The translations under genes and the position numbers were made by a program. Below are positions 26,261-35,127 of a stretch of DNA of 64,000 nt, one piece after another. The stretch is from an uncultured Lachnospiraceae bacterium (GTDB taxonomy: Bacteria; Bacillota; Clostridia; Lachnospirales; Lachnospiraceae), in contig CAMWXB010000008.1 in NCBI GenBank assembly GCA_947178125.1, positions 1 through 64,000 on the forward strand, written 5' to 3'. Below the pieces are notes generated by a model. That model worked only from the letters and a program-made list of their open reading frames with translations, did no database searches and was not told the origin of the DNA. Positions within the stretch are counted from its first letter, which is position 1. Each line of letters starts with the position of its first letter.

Positions 26261-28867
26261 ATGAAAAGAAGGAAAAAGAAGACCGGCAGAAGTGGCAGGG
26301 CCGTTCTGCAGGTGCTGCAGCATCTTCTACTCGTGACGGCAGTCGTTGCAGGTCTCATTGTGACAACAGGCTCTACGGTAGTTATCCAGGGGCTGCATGG
26401 CAGTGAGAATTATAATCTCCATGCTTCGGATAAAGAGGAAGCTTATGAAGAATCGGAACTGTTCAATAAAATTTATGGCAGGGCAGTAATGGATATCATA
26501 CGGTTCGGCGTTATTCGGAGCCAGTTGGAGACAGACGGCGAGTTTGACGGCATGAAGGTGATTGATGTGACGGCATATAACTGTCGGGATACGGGGATGC
26601 CGGAGCAATATGTAACGGCGAGATACTATCTGGAAGATTTGCTGAAATGGCAGAGTTATGGGATGGAATATGAACTCACCGATATGACAGTGGCGCAAAT
26701 GAAAGAATTTTTAAGCAGCCGGACGACGTTGACGATTTTGGACCCGGAGAGTAAATATTATAATACATCCGATGCCAATTATATGAAGTCAGACATCGGC
26801 AGTTATACTTTTGTGGATGACGTATCCGCTAACATGCTGCCATCGAATGGCTGGGATGAATGGTATGACGAAGATGAAATTCTTCAGTTGAATGTATTGG
26901 TGAACCGTTACAAAACGGTAGACGGGAAAAATATCGAAGAATACACGGCGGATCCTGAAAGCTATGCAGGGCTCTGCGAAAATGTGTCAGTGGCGATGCA
27001 GAGCCTTGCTTATAATTATAATGAATATCTGACCTACCAGGAATATTATGACAGTGCAAACACGAATCTCCGTTACTGTATCGAGAAAACAGTCGGCGAT
27101 CATACGGAATATTTTACGAATCTGGAAGATCTGATCACATTGGAGGAATTGCGGGAAGAAGTAAAAGATACGAATATGGCGGATTTCTTTGAAAAGCGCT
27201 TTGATGGGAAATTTTCCGGAAGTAAAAGCAAATATTTGTATTACAGCCCTTCTGAGATGATTTATGAAAGCAATTCTGCAATTCAGGAAAAAACGATACG
27301 GAGTATTGTACGGGAATATGATTATGCCTATCCTGAAAGCATCCGTATCTGGGTCGGCGTGGATTCTTCCTATCCGGTCGGCGATGCTTTTACACAGGGG
27401 AGAGCCGGTTTCCAGAATTATCTTCCTTACTTCTGGCAGTGGGTCACACTCGCTGTTGTGTCAATCGCATTGTATTTTGTACTGTTGATTTATCTGACAG
27501 GTGCATCGGGCAAAGAGAAGGATGAAGAAGGAAATGTTTATATTGCATTAAGCAGATTTGACAGCATACCGACTGAGGCGGCGCTGATACTGGGAATTAT
27601 GACGGCAGCGGCTATCGTTCTGGCGGCGTTGGCAGCGAACTGGTTCCTGGTAAGTTATGAAACGATTTATACGGTCTGGTTCAAGGTGGCGGCAGGCGTT
27701 ACCGTATTACTCCTCGATATTCTGTTCTGTTTCTTCTATTACAGCCTGGTCAGAAGAATCCGGGCGGGGATTCTTTGGAAGAACAGTTGTTTAAAGAAAA
27801 TTATTCGTAAATGTTCCCAGCTGTTTCTGGAGATATATGATAATGGAAATATTGTTGTCAGGACCTGGGGACCGTATATCGCATTTCTTGCTTTCAATCT
27901 GCTGATGATCATGTTAGGGCTTTTTACGAGCGTACCGGCGATTCTGGGAGTGCTGATTGCGTTTGTGGTCGATATGCTTGTCGGTGGTCTGTTGTATCTT
28001 GACGTGAAAGAACGACAGAATATTGTATCGGGCATTGAAAAAATTGCGGAAGGGAACTTTTCTTATCAGCTCAGTCAGGAAAATCTGCATGGGGATAATC
28101 TTGTGCTTGCCAAATCAGTGAACAGCATCGGAAACGGCATTAAAAATGCGGTAGAGATCAGTATGAAGGATGAACGCATGAAGGCGGATCTGATCACAAA
28201 TGTTTCCCATGATATCAAGACACCGCTGACTTCTATTATCAATTATGTGGATTTGATCAAACGGGAGCAGGTGGATAATGAGCGGGTGCGGAATTATATT
28301 CAGGTCCTGGACGAGAAATCACAACGGTTAAAGCAGTTGACCGACGATCTGGTAGAGGCTAGTAAGATATCTTCCGGCAATATCAACTTACATTTTGAGA
28401 AGATTAATGTGACCGAATTGTTAAATCAGACGATTGGGGAGTTTTCGGAGAAGTTCGACCAGAAGAACCTGACGATCGTTATGAATGTCAATACATCCGG
28501 GGCGGTCATCGAAGCGGACAGCAGAAGCATCTGGCGCGTTATGGAAAACCTGTTCAATAATATCTATAAATATGCGCTGGAGGGAACGAGAGTCTATATC
28601 GCGGTGAACAGCCTGACCGGAGATGGAGGGCAGAAGCAGGAACTGATAGAAATATCCATTAAAAATATTTCTGAAAAAGAGTTGAACTGCAATCCGGAAG
28701 AACTGACGGAACGCTTTATCAGAGGGGATGAATCCCGAACGACCGAAGGAAGCGGGCTCGGCTTATCCATCGCCAAGAATCTGACGGAGGCACAGCACGG
28801 TACTTTTGAAATTCTGCTGGATGGCGATCTGTTCAAGGTGATACTGACGTTTCCTATGATAGTATGA
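26261..28867 (+). CDS. Large multi-pass sensor histidine kinase
   Basis: 868-residue kinase partner of the preceding regulator. TM1 (about 24-44) is followed by an extracellular region of roughly 340 residues with no domain I recognise. Five or so further membrane segments follow (about 392-590), then a HAMP-like linker. The DHp box is 'NVSHDIKTPLTSIINYV' (histidine about 648), N box 'VMENLFNNIYKYAL' and G box 'EGSGLGLSIAKNL'. The arrangement of a big outer domain plus a late transmembrane cluster is unusual but recurs in Lachnospiraceae VanS-like kinases. AAGGGAAGG precedes ATG 26261; the track's earlier start overlaps the regulator. Confidence 0.93.
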   Translation: MKRRKKKTGRSGRAVLQVLQHLLLVTAVVAGLIVTTGSTVVIQGLHGSENYNLHASDKEEAYEESELFNKIYGRAVMDIIRFGVIRSQLETDGEFDGMKVIDVTAYNCRDTGMPEQYVTARYYLEDLLKWQSYGMEYELTDMTVAQMKEFLSSRTTLTILDPESKYYNTSDANYMKSDIGSYTFVDDVSANMLPSNGWDEWYDEDEILQLNVLVNRYKTVDGKNIEEYTADPESYAGLCENVSVAMQSLAYNYNEYLTYQEYYDSANTNLRYCIEKTVGDHTEYFTNLEDLITLEELREEVKDTNMADFFEKRFDGKFSGSKSKYLYYSPSEMIYESNSAIQEKTIRSIVREYDYAYPESIRIWVGVDSSYPVGDAFTQGRAGFQNYLPYFWQWVTLAVVSIALYFVLLIYLTGASGKEKDEEGNVYIALSRFDSIPTEAALILGIMTAAAIVLAALAANWFLVSYETIYTVWFKVAAGVTVLLLDILFCFFYYSLVRRIRAGILWKNSCLKKIIRKCSQLFLEIYDNGNIVVRTWGPYIAFLAFNLLMIMLGLFTSVPAILGVLIAFVVDMLVGGLLYLDVKERQNIVSGIEKIAEGNFSYQLSQENLHGDNLVLAKSVNSIGNGIKNAVEISMKDERMKADLITNVSHDIKTPLTSIINYVDLIKREQVDNERVRNYIQVLDEKSQRLKQLTDDLVEASKISSGNINLHFEKINVTELLNQTIGEFSEKFDQKNLTIVMNVNTSGAVIEADSRSIWRVMENLFNNIYKYALEGTRVYIAVNSLTGDGGQKQELIEISIKNISEKELNCNPEELTERFIRGDESRTTEGSGLGLSIAKNLTEAQHGTFEILLDGDLFKVILTFPMIV

Positions 28868-28901
28868 GATGCGGGCTTATAAATGCAAGGTGATGGTTCA
28901 G

Positions 28902-29050
28902 CCGCCGGGCAGTGCGGTGTATGGTTCCTGCGAAGGCCCTTGAAAAGCGCCGGTGCTTAGCGAGGTTCTTTACGAGCTTAGCATCCGCTGCTGCTTTTCG
29001 CGGAGCGGAAGCGTGCCTTCAAAGGAACCATACACCGCACTGCCCGGCGG
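28902..29050 (+). repeat. Structured palindromic element family 1, copy 1
   Basis: Outer arms 28902-28928 and 29024-29050 are perfectly complementary over 27 bp. Inside is the conserved core: GAAGGC/GCCTTC, then GAAAAGC/GCTTTTC, CGG-TGC/GCA-t-CCG, and a tail CGGAGCGGAAGCGTGCC shared with the other copies. It lies between the kinase gene and the MFS gene. The ORFs called here by the track are translations of this hairpin. Confidence 0.85.
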
Positions 29051-29063
29051 TTGTACTATTAAG

Positions 29064-29096
29064 ATGCAGGGGTTTAGACAGCCCTTGCATTTTTTA
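29064..29096 (+). terminator. Terminator after histidine kinase and element
   Basis: ATGCAGGGG pairs with CCCTTGCAT (one G-U) followed by TTTTT. A second ATGCAAGG upstream of the element (28883) could pair alternatively with the same 3' arm, enclosing the whole element. Confidence 0.75.
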
Positions 29097-29140
29097 TGGA
29101 GAAATTATATCATACATATGATAAAGGAGTGCAGTATGCC

Positions 29141-30325
29141 ATGAAGAACAAATACCAGAAGACGATTTATGCCTGTTTTATCGGTTACATCGTACAGGCG
29201 ATCATCAATAATTTCGTACCGCTTTTATTTTTGACATTTCAGGACAGTTATGGGATTCCGCTGTCGAAGATCACGCTGCTCGTGACCTTCAACTTCGGGC
29301 TTCAGCTGTTGGTGGACCTCGCATCCGTAGGGTTTGTGGATAAGATTGGTTACAGGGCATCGATGGTCATTGCCCATGTTCTCAGCGCGGCCGGGTTATT
29401 TTTGCTCGCCGTCCTGCCGGAACTGCTGCCGGACCCTTTCATGGGGATTTTTCTGGCTGTTGTCATTTATGCGGTAGGCGGAGGGCTTTTGGAGGTGCTG
29501 GTAAGCCCTGTGGTGGAAGCATGTCCATCGGAGCATAAAGAACAGACGATGAGCCTGCTGCATTCTTTTTACTGTTGGGGACATGTGGGCGTGGTACTGG
29601 TATCCACTGCGTTCTTTCGGCTTTTCGGCATTGGGAACTGGAAGATTCTTGCCTGTATCTGGGCGCTCGTGCCGCTTTGTAATATGATAGCGTTCACGAG
29701 AGTGCCGATTGCTTCTTTACTGGAAGATGGGGAAAAAGGATTTACGATAAAAGAACTGGCAAAACAGAAAATATTCTGGGTATTCATGCTCATGATGCTT
29801 TGCGCCGGAGCCAGTGAGCAGGCGGTGAGTCAGTGGGCTTCGACGTTTGCGGAAAGAGGTCTGGGCGTCAGCAAGACATTGGGAGATCTGGCGGGGCCGA
29901 TGGCTTTTGCCGTTCTGATGGGAACTTCCAGGGCGTTTTACGGAAAATACGGGGAAAAGATAAATCTGGACCATTTTATGGCAGGAAGCAGTATTCTCTG
30001 CATGGCGGCTTATCTGTGTATTTCCCTCATACCGAGTCCCGTATTCGGGCTTGTGGGCTGTGCGGTCTGCGGCTTGTCGGTGGGCATTATGTGGCCGGGA
30101 ACTTTCAGCAAGGCGGCGGCCGATATCCCGCGGGGCGGCACGGCGTTATTTGCCATGATGGCGCTTGCCGGGGATATGGGCTGCTCCGGCGGGCCGACAC
30201 TGGTCGGCATGATTTCCAGTCAGTTTAATGATGATTTGAAAAAAGGGATTCTGGCAGCGGTCATCTTTCCGCTGTTGCTGCTTGTAGGGATTTTGATGAG
30301 CAGGTCATCCGCAAAGAATAAATAG
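29141..30325 (+). CDS. MFS transporter
   Basis: Major facilitator of 394 residues with about 12 membrane segments. The loop after TM2 reads 'VDKIGYRAS', like the MFS motif A position, and TM5 region 'HSFYCWGHVGVVLVS' resembles FucP/sugar-type carriers. Substrate cannot be assigned. AAAGGAG lies about 11 bases before ATG 29141; the earlier ATG in the track is inside the leader. It stands alone between a terminator and the feo promoter. Confidence 0.88.
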   Translation: MKNKYQKTIYACFIGYIVQAIINNFVPLLFLTFQDSYGIPLSKITLLVTFNFGLQLLVDLASVGFVDKIGYRASMVIAHVLSAAGLFLLAVLPELLPDPFMGIFLAVVIYAVGGGLLEVLVSPVVEACPSEHKEQTMSLLHSFYCWGHVGVVLVSTAFFRLFGIGNWKILACIWALVPLCNMIAFTRVPIASLLEDGEKGFTIKELAKQKIFWVFMLMMLCAGASEQAVSQWASTFAERGLGVSKTLGDLAGPMAFAVLMGTSRAFYGKYGEKINLDHFMAGSSILCMAAYLCISLIPSPVFGLVGCAVCGLSVGIMWPGTFSKAAADIPRGGTALFAMMALAGDMGCSGGPTLVGMISSQFNDDLKKGILAAVIFPLLLLVGILMSRSSAKNK

Positions 30326-30351
30326 GCGAACGGGTACTATTATGGAGTTGA

Positions 30352-30380
30352 CAACCCCGGAAAGCTGGCATAAACTATCA
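30352..30380 (+). promoter_or_regulatory. Candidate promoter for feoAB
   Basis: TTGACA, a 17-base spacer and TAAACT directly upstream of repeat D. If used, repeat D is in the feo 5' leader. No clear Fur box was seen. Confidence 0.5.
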
Positions 30381-30382
30381 TA

Positions 30383-30468
30383 GGGAATGAAGATGTTCTA
30401 AGGCAGCAAAGAACGCAGCCTAAGAACATCTATGTCATTCCCGGCAGAATGGCTGTTTGCCATTCTGC
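30383..30468 (+). repeat. Structured repeat family 2, copy D
   Basis: GGGAATGA (30383-30390) pairs with TCATTCCC (30435-30442), enclosing AGATGTTCTAAGGC with GCCTAAGAACATCT (one mismatch). P5 pairs GCAGAATGGC (30444-30453) with GCCATTCTGC (30459-30468). It lacks the P4 hairpin and is not attached to a stop codon. Confidence 0.7.
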
Positions 30469-30498
30469 GTGAATAAGCAGCAAATGAGGAGAGAATTT

Positions 30499-30720
30499 AT
30501 GACTTTGGATCAGGTTGCGGTGGGACAGGAAGTTACGATCATACAGGTGGGTGGAGAAGGAGAACTGCGCTGCCGTTTTCTGGATATGGGTCTGATTCCC
30601 AGAACAAAAGTGAAAATTCGGAAAATGGCGCCGATGGGCGATCCGATTGAAATACAGCTGCGCGGCTATGAACTGACAATCCGCAAGGAGGATGCGCAGA
30701 AAATAGAAGTGAAACAATAA
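30499..30720 (+). CDS. feoA: Ferrous iron transport protein A
   Basis: 73-residue SH3-like cytoplasmic partner of FeoB ('GEGELRCRFLDMGLIPRTKVKIRK', 'PIEIQLRGYELTIRKEDA'). The start is ATG 30499 behind GAGGAGAG; the track's extension reads repeat D. FeoB begins 24 bases downstream, so the two form an operon. Confidence 0.95.
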   Translation: MTLDQVAVGQEVTIIQVGGEGELRCRFLDMGLIPRTKVKIRKMAPMGDPIEIQLRGYELTIRKEDAQKIEVKQ

Positions 30721-30744
30721 TTTCTTACGTTTGGAGAAACAGAT

Positions 30745-32748
30745 ATGATATACGCATTGGTAGGAAATCAGAACTGCGGCAAGACGACATTATTTAATCA
30801 GCTGACCGGCTCGAACCAGCATGTGGGCAATTTCCCGGGGGTTACGGTAGACCAGAAAGTCGGTACGATCCAGGGTGAAAAAGGGGACGCGGTCGTCGAT
30901 CTGCCGGGTATATATTCGCTCAGGCCATACAGCAATGAAGAAATCGTCACGAGAGATTTTATTTTAAATGAAAGACCGGACGGTATCATCAATATTGTGG
31001 ATGCCACGAATATCGAAAGAAATCTTTATCTGACCTTACAGCTTCTGGAAATGCACATCCCGATGGTGCTCGCGCTCAATATGATGGATGAGGTGCGTGG
31101 AAACGGCGGCACGATTGAACTCGATAAGATGGAAGAGCAGCTCGGTATTCCGGTCATCGCAATCAGTGCGATCAAAAATGAAGGGCTGGAAGATCTGACA
31201 CGGGCGATCAGAGAAGTATCGGGAAGGCGTCTTTACCCGAAAGTGACGGATTTCTGCGAAAAAGGGCCTGTGCATCGGTGCATTCATGCGGTCAGCCATC
31301 AGGTGGAAGACCATGCGGAACTCATCGATATGTCTCCGCGTTTTGCAGCGAGCAAGATTGTGGAAGGCGATAAAGATATTATCGAGCGTCTGAAACTGTC
31401 TCAGAATGAACTTGAGTTGATGGAACACAGTATTCTGGAGATGGAAGAGGATAACGGCATGGACCGGAACGCTTCTCTTGCGGATATGCGTTATGCTTTT
31501 ATTGAAAAGGTATGTGAAAGCGCGGTCATCAAATGTCAGGAAAGCCGGGAACATAAAAGAAGCGTCAGAATTGATACGATACTCACCGGGAAATATTTTG
31601 CAGTGCCTGCATTTCTCGTTATTATGCTGCTGATTTTCTGGCTGACCTTTGGTGTGATCGGTCAGGGACTGAGCGACTTGTTGAGCATGGGCATCGATAT
31701 GCTTTCATCCTGGGTGGAAAAGATGCTGATGGCCTATGGCATCAATCCGGTGGTAGAGAGTCTTGTTATCGACGGTATCTTTGCCGGGGTAGGAAGCGTA
31801 CTGAGTTTTCTTCCGATTATCGTAGTGCTTTTTTTCTTCCTGTCCATTCTGGAAGATTCCGGTTATATGGCAAGAATAGCATTTGTTATGGATAGACCGC
31901 TCAGGAAGATCGGATTATCCGGCAAGAGCTTTGTTTCCATGCTGATCGGTTTCGGATGCAGCGTACCGGCTGTTATGTCCAGCAGAACGCTTTCTTCGGA
32001 ACGGGATAAAAAGATGACCATCATGCTGATACCTTTTATCAGCTGTTCGGCTAAAATACCGATATATGCGCTGTTTACGGCTGCTTTCTTTCCCGAACAT
32101 CCGGTGCTTGTAATGATGGGCCTTTATGTGCTCGGAATTTTAGTCGGTCTGCTCGTGGCCGTTGTTTTGAACCATACGGCTTTTAAAGGAAATTCCATGC
32201 CGTTTATGATGGAACTCCCCAATTATCGTTTTCCGTCGGCAAAGAGTGTTTTGCTCCTGATGTGGGACAAGGCGAAAGACTTTTTGCAGAGAGCGTTTAC
32301 CGTCATTTTCCTTGCGACGATGATTATCTGGTTCTTACAGACTTTTGACAGCCGTCTGAATGTGGTGTCGGACAGCAAAGACAGCCTGCTTGCCCTGGTA
32401 GGCCAGTATATTGCGCCGTTGTTCGGGCCCCTTGGATTTAACGACTGGCGTGTGGCGACCTCTCTGATCAGTGGCTTTACGGCCAAAGAGGCGGTGGTCA
32501 GTACGCTGAGCGTTCTGACAGGAACGACGATGAGCAATTTGAGCGATACGCTTGGAACGATATTTACGCCGGTTTCGGCAATCAGTTTTTTGGTGTTTAC
32601 GCTGCTTTATACACCATGTGTTGCGGCAGTAGCGACGATCAAGCGGGAAATGGCCTCGTCCTGGAAAGCATTCTGTATCGTATTGATGCAGTGTGGTGTT
32701 GCATGGCTCGTTTCCTGTATTATATATCAGGTGTTATGTTTGATTTGA
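30745..32748 (+). CDS. feoB: Ferrous iron transport protein B
   Basis: Membrane Fe2+ transporter with an N-terminal GTPase domain: G1 'GNQNCGKTTLFNQLTG', G3 'VVDLPGIYSLRPYS', G4 'LALNMMDEV'. A helical GDI region is followed by about eight transmembrane segments with paired Gate motifs ('MLIGFGCSVPAVMSSRT', 'CVAAVATIKREM'). Length 667 is slightly shorter than many FeoB. No feoC-like gene follows; a small ORF at 32756 overlaps the next gene and is not convincing. Confidence 0.97.
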   Translation: MIYALVGNQNCGKTTLFNQLTGSNQHVGNFPGVTVDQKVGTIQGEKGDAVVDLPGIYSLRPYSNEEIVTRDFILNERPDGIINIVDATNIERNLYLTLQLLEMHIPMVLALNMMDEVRGNGGTIELDKMEEQLGIPVIAISAIKNEGLEDLTRAIREVSGRRLYPKVTDFCEKGPVHRCIHAVSHQVEDHAELIDMSPRFAASKIVEGDKDIIERLKLSQNELELMEHSILEMEEDNGMDRNASLADMRYAFIEKVCESAVIKCQESREHKRSVRIDTILTGKYFAVPAFLVIMLLIFWLTFGVIGQGLSDLLSMGIDMLSSWVEKMLMAYGINPVVESLVIDGIFAGVGSVLSFLPIIVVLFFFLSILEDSGYMARIAFVMDRPLRKIGLSGKSFVSMLIGFGCSVPAVMSSRTLSSERDKKMTIMLIPFISCSAKIPIYALFTAAFFPEHPVLVMMGLYVLGILVGLLVAVVLNHTAFKGNSMPFMMELPNYRFPSAKSVLLLMWDKAKDFLQRAFTVIFLATMIIWFLQTFDSRLNVVSDSKDSLLALVGQYIAPLFGPLGFNDWRVATSLISGFTAKEAVVSTLSVLTGTTMSNLSDTLGTIFTPVSAISFLVFTLLYTPCVAAVATIKREMASSWKAFCIVLMQCGVAWLVSCIIYQVLCLI

Positions 32749-32855
32749 GTTTAAAGTGATTACATATTTGGAACCATACAGAGAAAGCCTCATAAACTAT
32801 TTACAACAATATGCTCAGGGTATTTGTTCAATGATTGGCAGTTTGAAGGAAAGGT

Positions 32856-33644
32856 ATGGTTATCGATATGGATATTTTTATCGGACTTATGATTCCGTTT
32901 TTCGGGACTTTTGCAGGTGCGGCCTGTGTTCTTTTTATGAGAAATGCGCTGAATAAGCAGGTGGAAAAGGTACTGCTCGGTTTTGCATCGGGCGTGATGG
33001 TCGCGGCTTCCGTATGGTCGCTTCTTCTGCCGGCTATCGATATGTCCGCCGGATACGGAAAGTTTGCATTTGTTCCGGCTGCGGTAGGCTTTTCAGCCGG
33101 CATCGCTTTTCTATACGGACTGGATAAATTGATTCCCCATTTGCATCTCGGGGGCAGGAAGCCGGAGGGAATCAAAAGCAGTCTGACAAAGACGACGATG
33201 TTGGCTTTAGCGGTCACACTGCATAACATTCCGGAAGGGATGGCAGTAGGTGTCGTTTTTGCAGGAGTTCTGTCGGGCAATCAGGAAATAACGATGGCAG
33301 GAGCCTATACGCTTGCCGTGGGAATTGCTATTCAGAATTTTCCGGAAGGCGCCATTATATCCATGCCGATGAAAAGCAATGGAAGCAGGAAGGGAAGAGC
33401 TTTTGCCTATGGTGCACTGTCAGGCGCTGTGGAACCGGCGGCAGCATTTATCACAATTTTAATAACTGGTGTTATAGAAAAGGCACTGCCGTTTTTGCTG
33501 GCGTTTGCGGCGGGAGCAATGCTGTTCGTTGTTGTGGAAGAACTGATACCGGAGGCTTCTGCAGATGGGGATTCGGACGGCGCTACACTGGGATTCGCGG
33601 CGGGATTTCTGATTATGATGATCCTGGATGTTACGTTGGGCTAG
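32856..33644 (+). CDS. ZIP family metal transporter
   Basis: 262-residue membrane protein with about eight segments. The two metal-site helices are clear: 'HNIPEGMAVGVVFAGVL' and 'QNFPEGAIISMPM', plus 'GAVEPAAAF'. ZIP proteins import Zn2+, Fe2+ or Mn2+; its place after feoAB suggests a role in divalent metal supply. AAGGAAAGG stands before ATG 32856; ATG 32868 is an alternative. The TAG stop is part of the hairpin that follows. Confidence 0.9.
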   Translation: MVIDMDIFIGLMIPFFGTFAGAACVLFMRNALNKQVEKVLLGFASGVMVAASVWSLLLPAIDMSAGYGKFAFVPAAVGFSAGIAFLYGLDKLIPHLHLGGRKPEGIKSSLTKTTMLALAVTLHNIPEGMAVGVVFAGVLSGNQEITMAGAYTLAVGIAIQNFPEGAIISMPMKSNGSRKGRAFAYGALSGAVEPAAAFITILITGVIEKALPFLLAFAAGAMLFVVVEELIPEASADGDSDGATLGFAAGFLIMMILDVTLG

Positions 33645-33686
33645 GCTGAAAACTTAATTTTCAGCCGCGGGTCTGCAAAGGCAGAC
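33644..33686 (+). other. Twin hairpins beginning in ZIP stop codon
   Basis: GGCTGAAAA (starting at the G of TAG, 33644) pairs with TTTTCAGCC (33658-33666), then GTCTGC-aaag-GCAGAC (33671-33686). The layout resembles family 2 repeats but lacks their conserved sequence. Confidence 0.7.
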
Positions 33687-33711
33687 TTGTAGACTGTGGA
33701 AGGAGTTACAG

Positions 33712-33948
33712 ATGAAAACTTACAAACTGGATTTAAATTCGATTGAGCGGGTCAAGGGATTTGTATCCGCAATCAGTAACATGGAGGGGTACTTTGATCT
33801 GGTCTCTGGCAGATATGTTGTCGATGCCAAGTCGATCATGGGAATTTTTTCGATGGATTTATCGGAGAACGTCGAACTGCGGATTCTGGAAACAAATGAA
33901 AAGATATCCGAAATTGAAAAGGCGGTCGCTCCCTATTTGATATCCTGA
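33712..33948 (+). CDS. HPr-like protein without active-site histidine
   Basis: 78-residue protein with the HPr fold pattern ('FDLVSGRYVVDAKSIMGIFSMDLSENVELRI'), including the Ser46-region 'AKSIMGIFS'. The stretch where HPr has its phosphorylated His15 reads 'NSIERVKGFVSAIS', with no histidine, so it cannot relay phosphate like true HPr. It could be a regulatory paralog of the Crh type. Start at ATG 33712 after GGAAGGAG. Confidence 0.85.
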   Translation: MKTYKLDLNSIERVKGFVSAISNMEGYFDLVSGRYVVDAKSIMGIFSMDLSENVELRILETNEKISEIEKAVAPYLIS

Positions 33949-33987
33949 ATCAGGAAAAGAACGGAACGGGAAAGAAGTACAAAGGTT

Positions 33988-35127
33988 ATGAAATTACTGC
34001 ATCTGGCTGATCTGCATCTTGGAAAGAGAGTCCATGAATTTTCCATGCTGGAGGACCAGCGTTATATTTTAAAACAAATACTTGAGATCATGGAGACGGA
34101 GCAGGCGGACGGCGTACTGGTCGCCGGCGATATTTATGATAAAACGGTTCCGTCCGCAGAGGCGGTGCAGCTGCTCGATGATTTTCTGACGAATATTGCA
34201 GGAAGAAAGATTCCTGTTTTTTTAATCAGCGGAAATCATGATTCTGCAGAGAGAATTTCCTTTGGTGCGAAACTTTTTGCAAAGAGCGGCGTTTATTTCG
34301 CATCCGGTTATCAGGGGAAGACGGAAGTCGTGACGTTAGAAGATGATTATGGAAAAGTGAACATTTATCTGCTTCCTTTTGTCAGACCGGTTTATGTGAG
34401 GCAGGCATTTCCGGAACTGGCGGAAAGAATTGTTTCTTATCAGGATGCCATGCAGACCGTTATGGGGCATATCGACCTGAACAGAGAATGCAGAAATGTG
34501 CTGGTGGCGCATCAGTTCGTGACAGGCGCGGTGCGGTGTGAATCGGAAGAAATTCAGGTGGGCGGACTGGACAATGTGGAAGCTTCCTTATTTGCGGACT
34601 TTGACTATGTGGCACTCGGTCATATTCATGGGCCGCAGTGGATTTTGCGGGAGACTATGCGTTATGCCGGAACGCCTTTAAAATATTCTTTTTCGGAGGT
34701 CTGCCATCAGAAGGCCGTAACGGTGATAGAACTGCGCGCTAAAGGAGATGTGGAGATCAGAAAAATACCGCTCAGGCCGCTTCATGATATGCGGAAGATA
34801 AGGGGAAGTTATGAAGAATTAACAAAGCGCAGTGTTTATGAAAATACGAGTGTTGAAGATTATGTACAGATTACATTGACCGATGAAGAGGATATTTTCG
34901 ATGCTGTCGGAAAGCTGCGGGTTATTTATCCCAATCTGATGAAAATAGAGTATGATAACCGCCGGACCGGGAAGACGGTGGAAGCAGCGGTGGCAGAAAA
35001 TGTGGAAAGAACACCGTTGGAATATACGAAAGCGTTGTTTTCAATGCAGAATGAAAGAGCGATGTCCTTAAAGCAGGAGAAGTATCTTGTGAATCTGATC
35101 GAAGAGGTATGGGGGGATGGACTATGA
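33988..35127 (+). CDS. sbcD: Exonuclease subunit SbcD
   Basis: Mre11-type Mn2+-dependent nuclease that with SbcC opens hairpins and cleaves DNA ends. Metallophosphoesterase motifs: 'LHLADLHLGKR', 'VLVAGDIYDK', 'LISGNHDSAERI', 'ALGHIHGPQ'. 379 residues. Its stop overlaps the sbcC start (ATGA). SbcCD attacks long DNA palindromes, notable because this window carries three large ones. Confidence 0.96.
   Translation: MKLLHLADLHLGKRVHEFSMLEDQRYILKQILEIMETEQADGVLVAGDIYDKTVPSAEAVQLLDDFLTNIAGRKIPVFLISGNHDSAERISFGAKLFAKSGVYFASGYQGKTEVVTLEDDYGKVNIYLLPFVRPVYVRQAFPELAERIVSYQDAMQTVMGHIDLNRECRNVLVAHQFVTGAVRCESEEIQVGGLDNVEASLFADFDYVALGHIHGPQWILRETMRYAGTPLKYSFSEVCHQKAVTVIELRAKGDVEIRKIPLRPLHDMRKIRGSYEELTKRSVYENTSVEDYVQITLTDEEDIFDAVGKLRVIYPNLMKIEYDNRRTGKTVEAAVAENVERTPLEYTKALFSMQNERAMSLKQEKYLVNLIEEVWGDGL

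Noticed and set aside
28912-29144. Plus-strand ORFs of 63-69 codons in the kinase-MFS gap
   Set aside because: They are read-throughs of palindromic element copy 1 with no ribosome site and no protein-like pattern.
32756-32956. 66-codon ORF between feoB and ZIP as a FeoC-like protein
   Set aside because: No FeoC-type features or clear ribosome site, and it overlaps the well-supported ZIP start by 100 bases.
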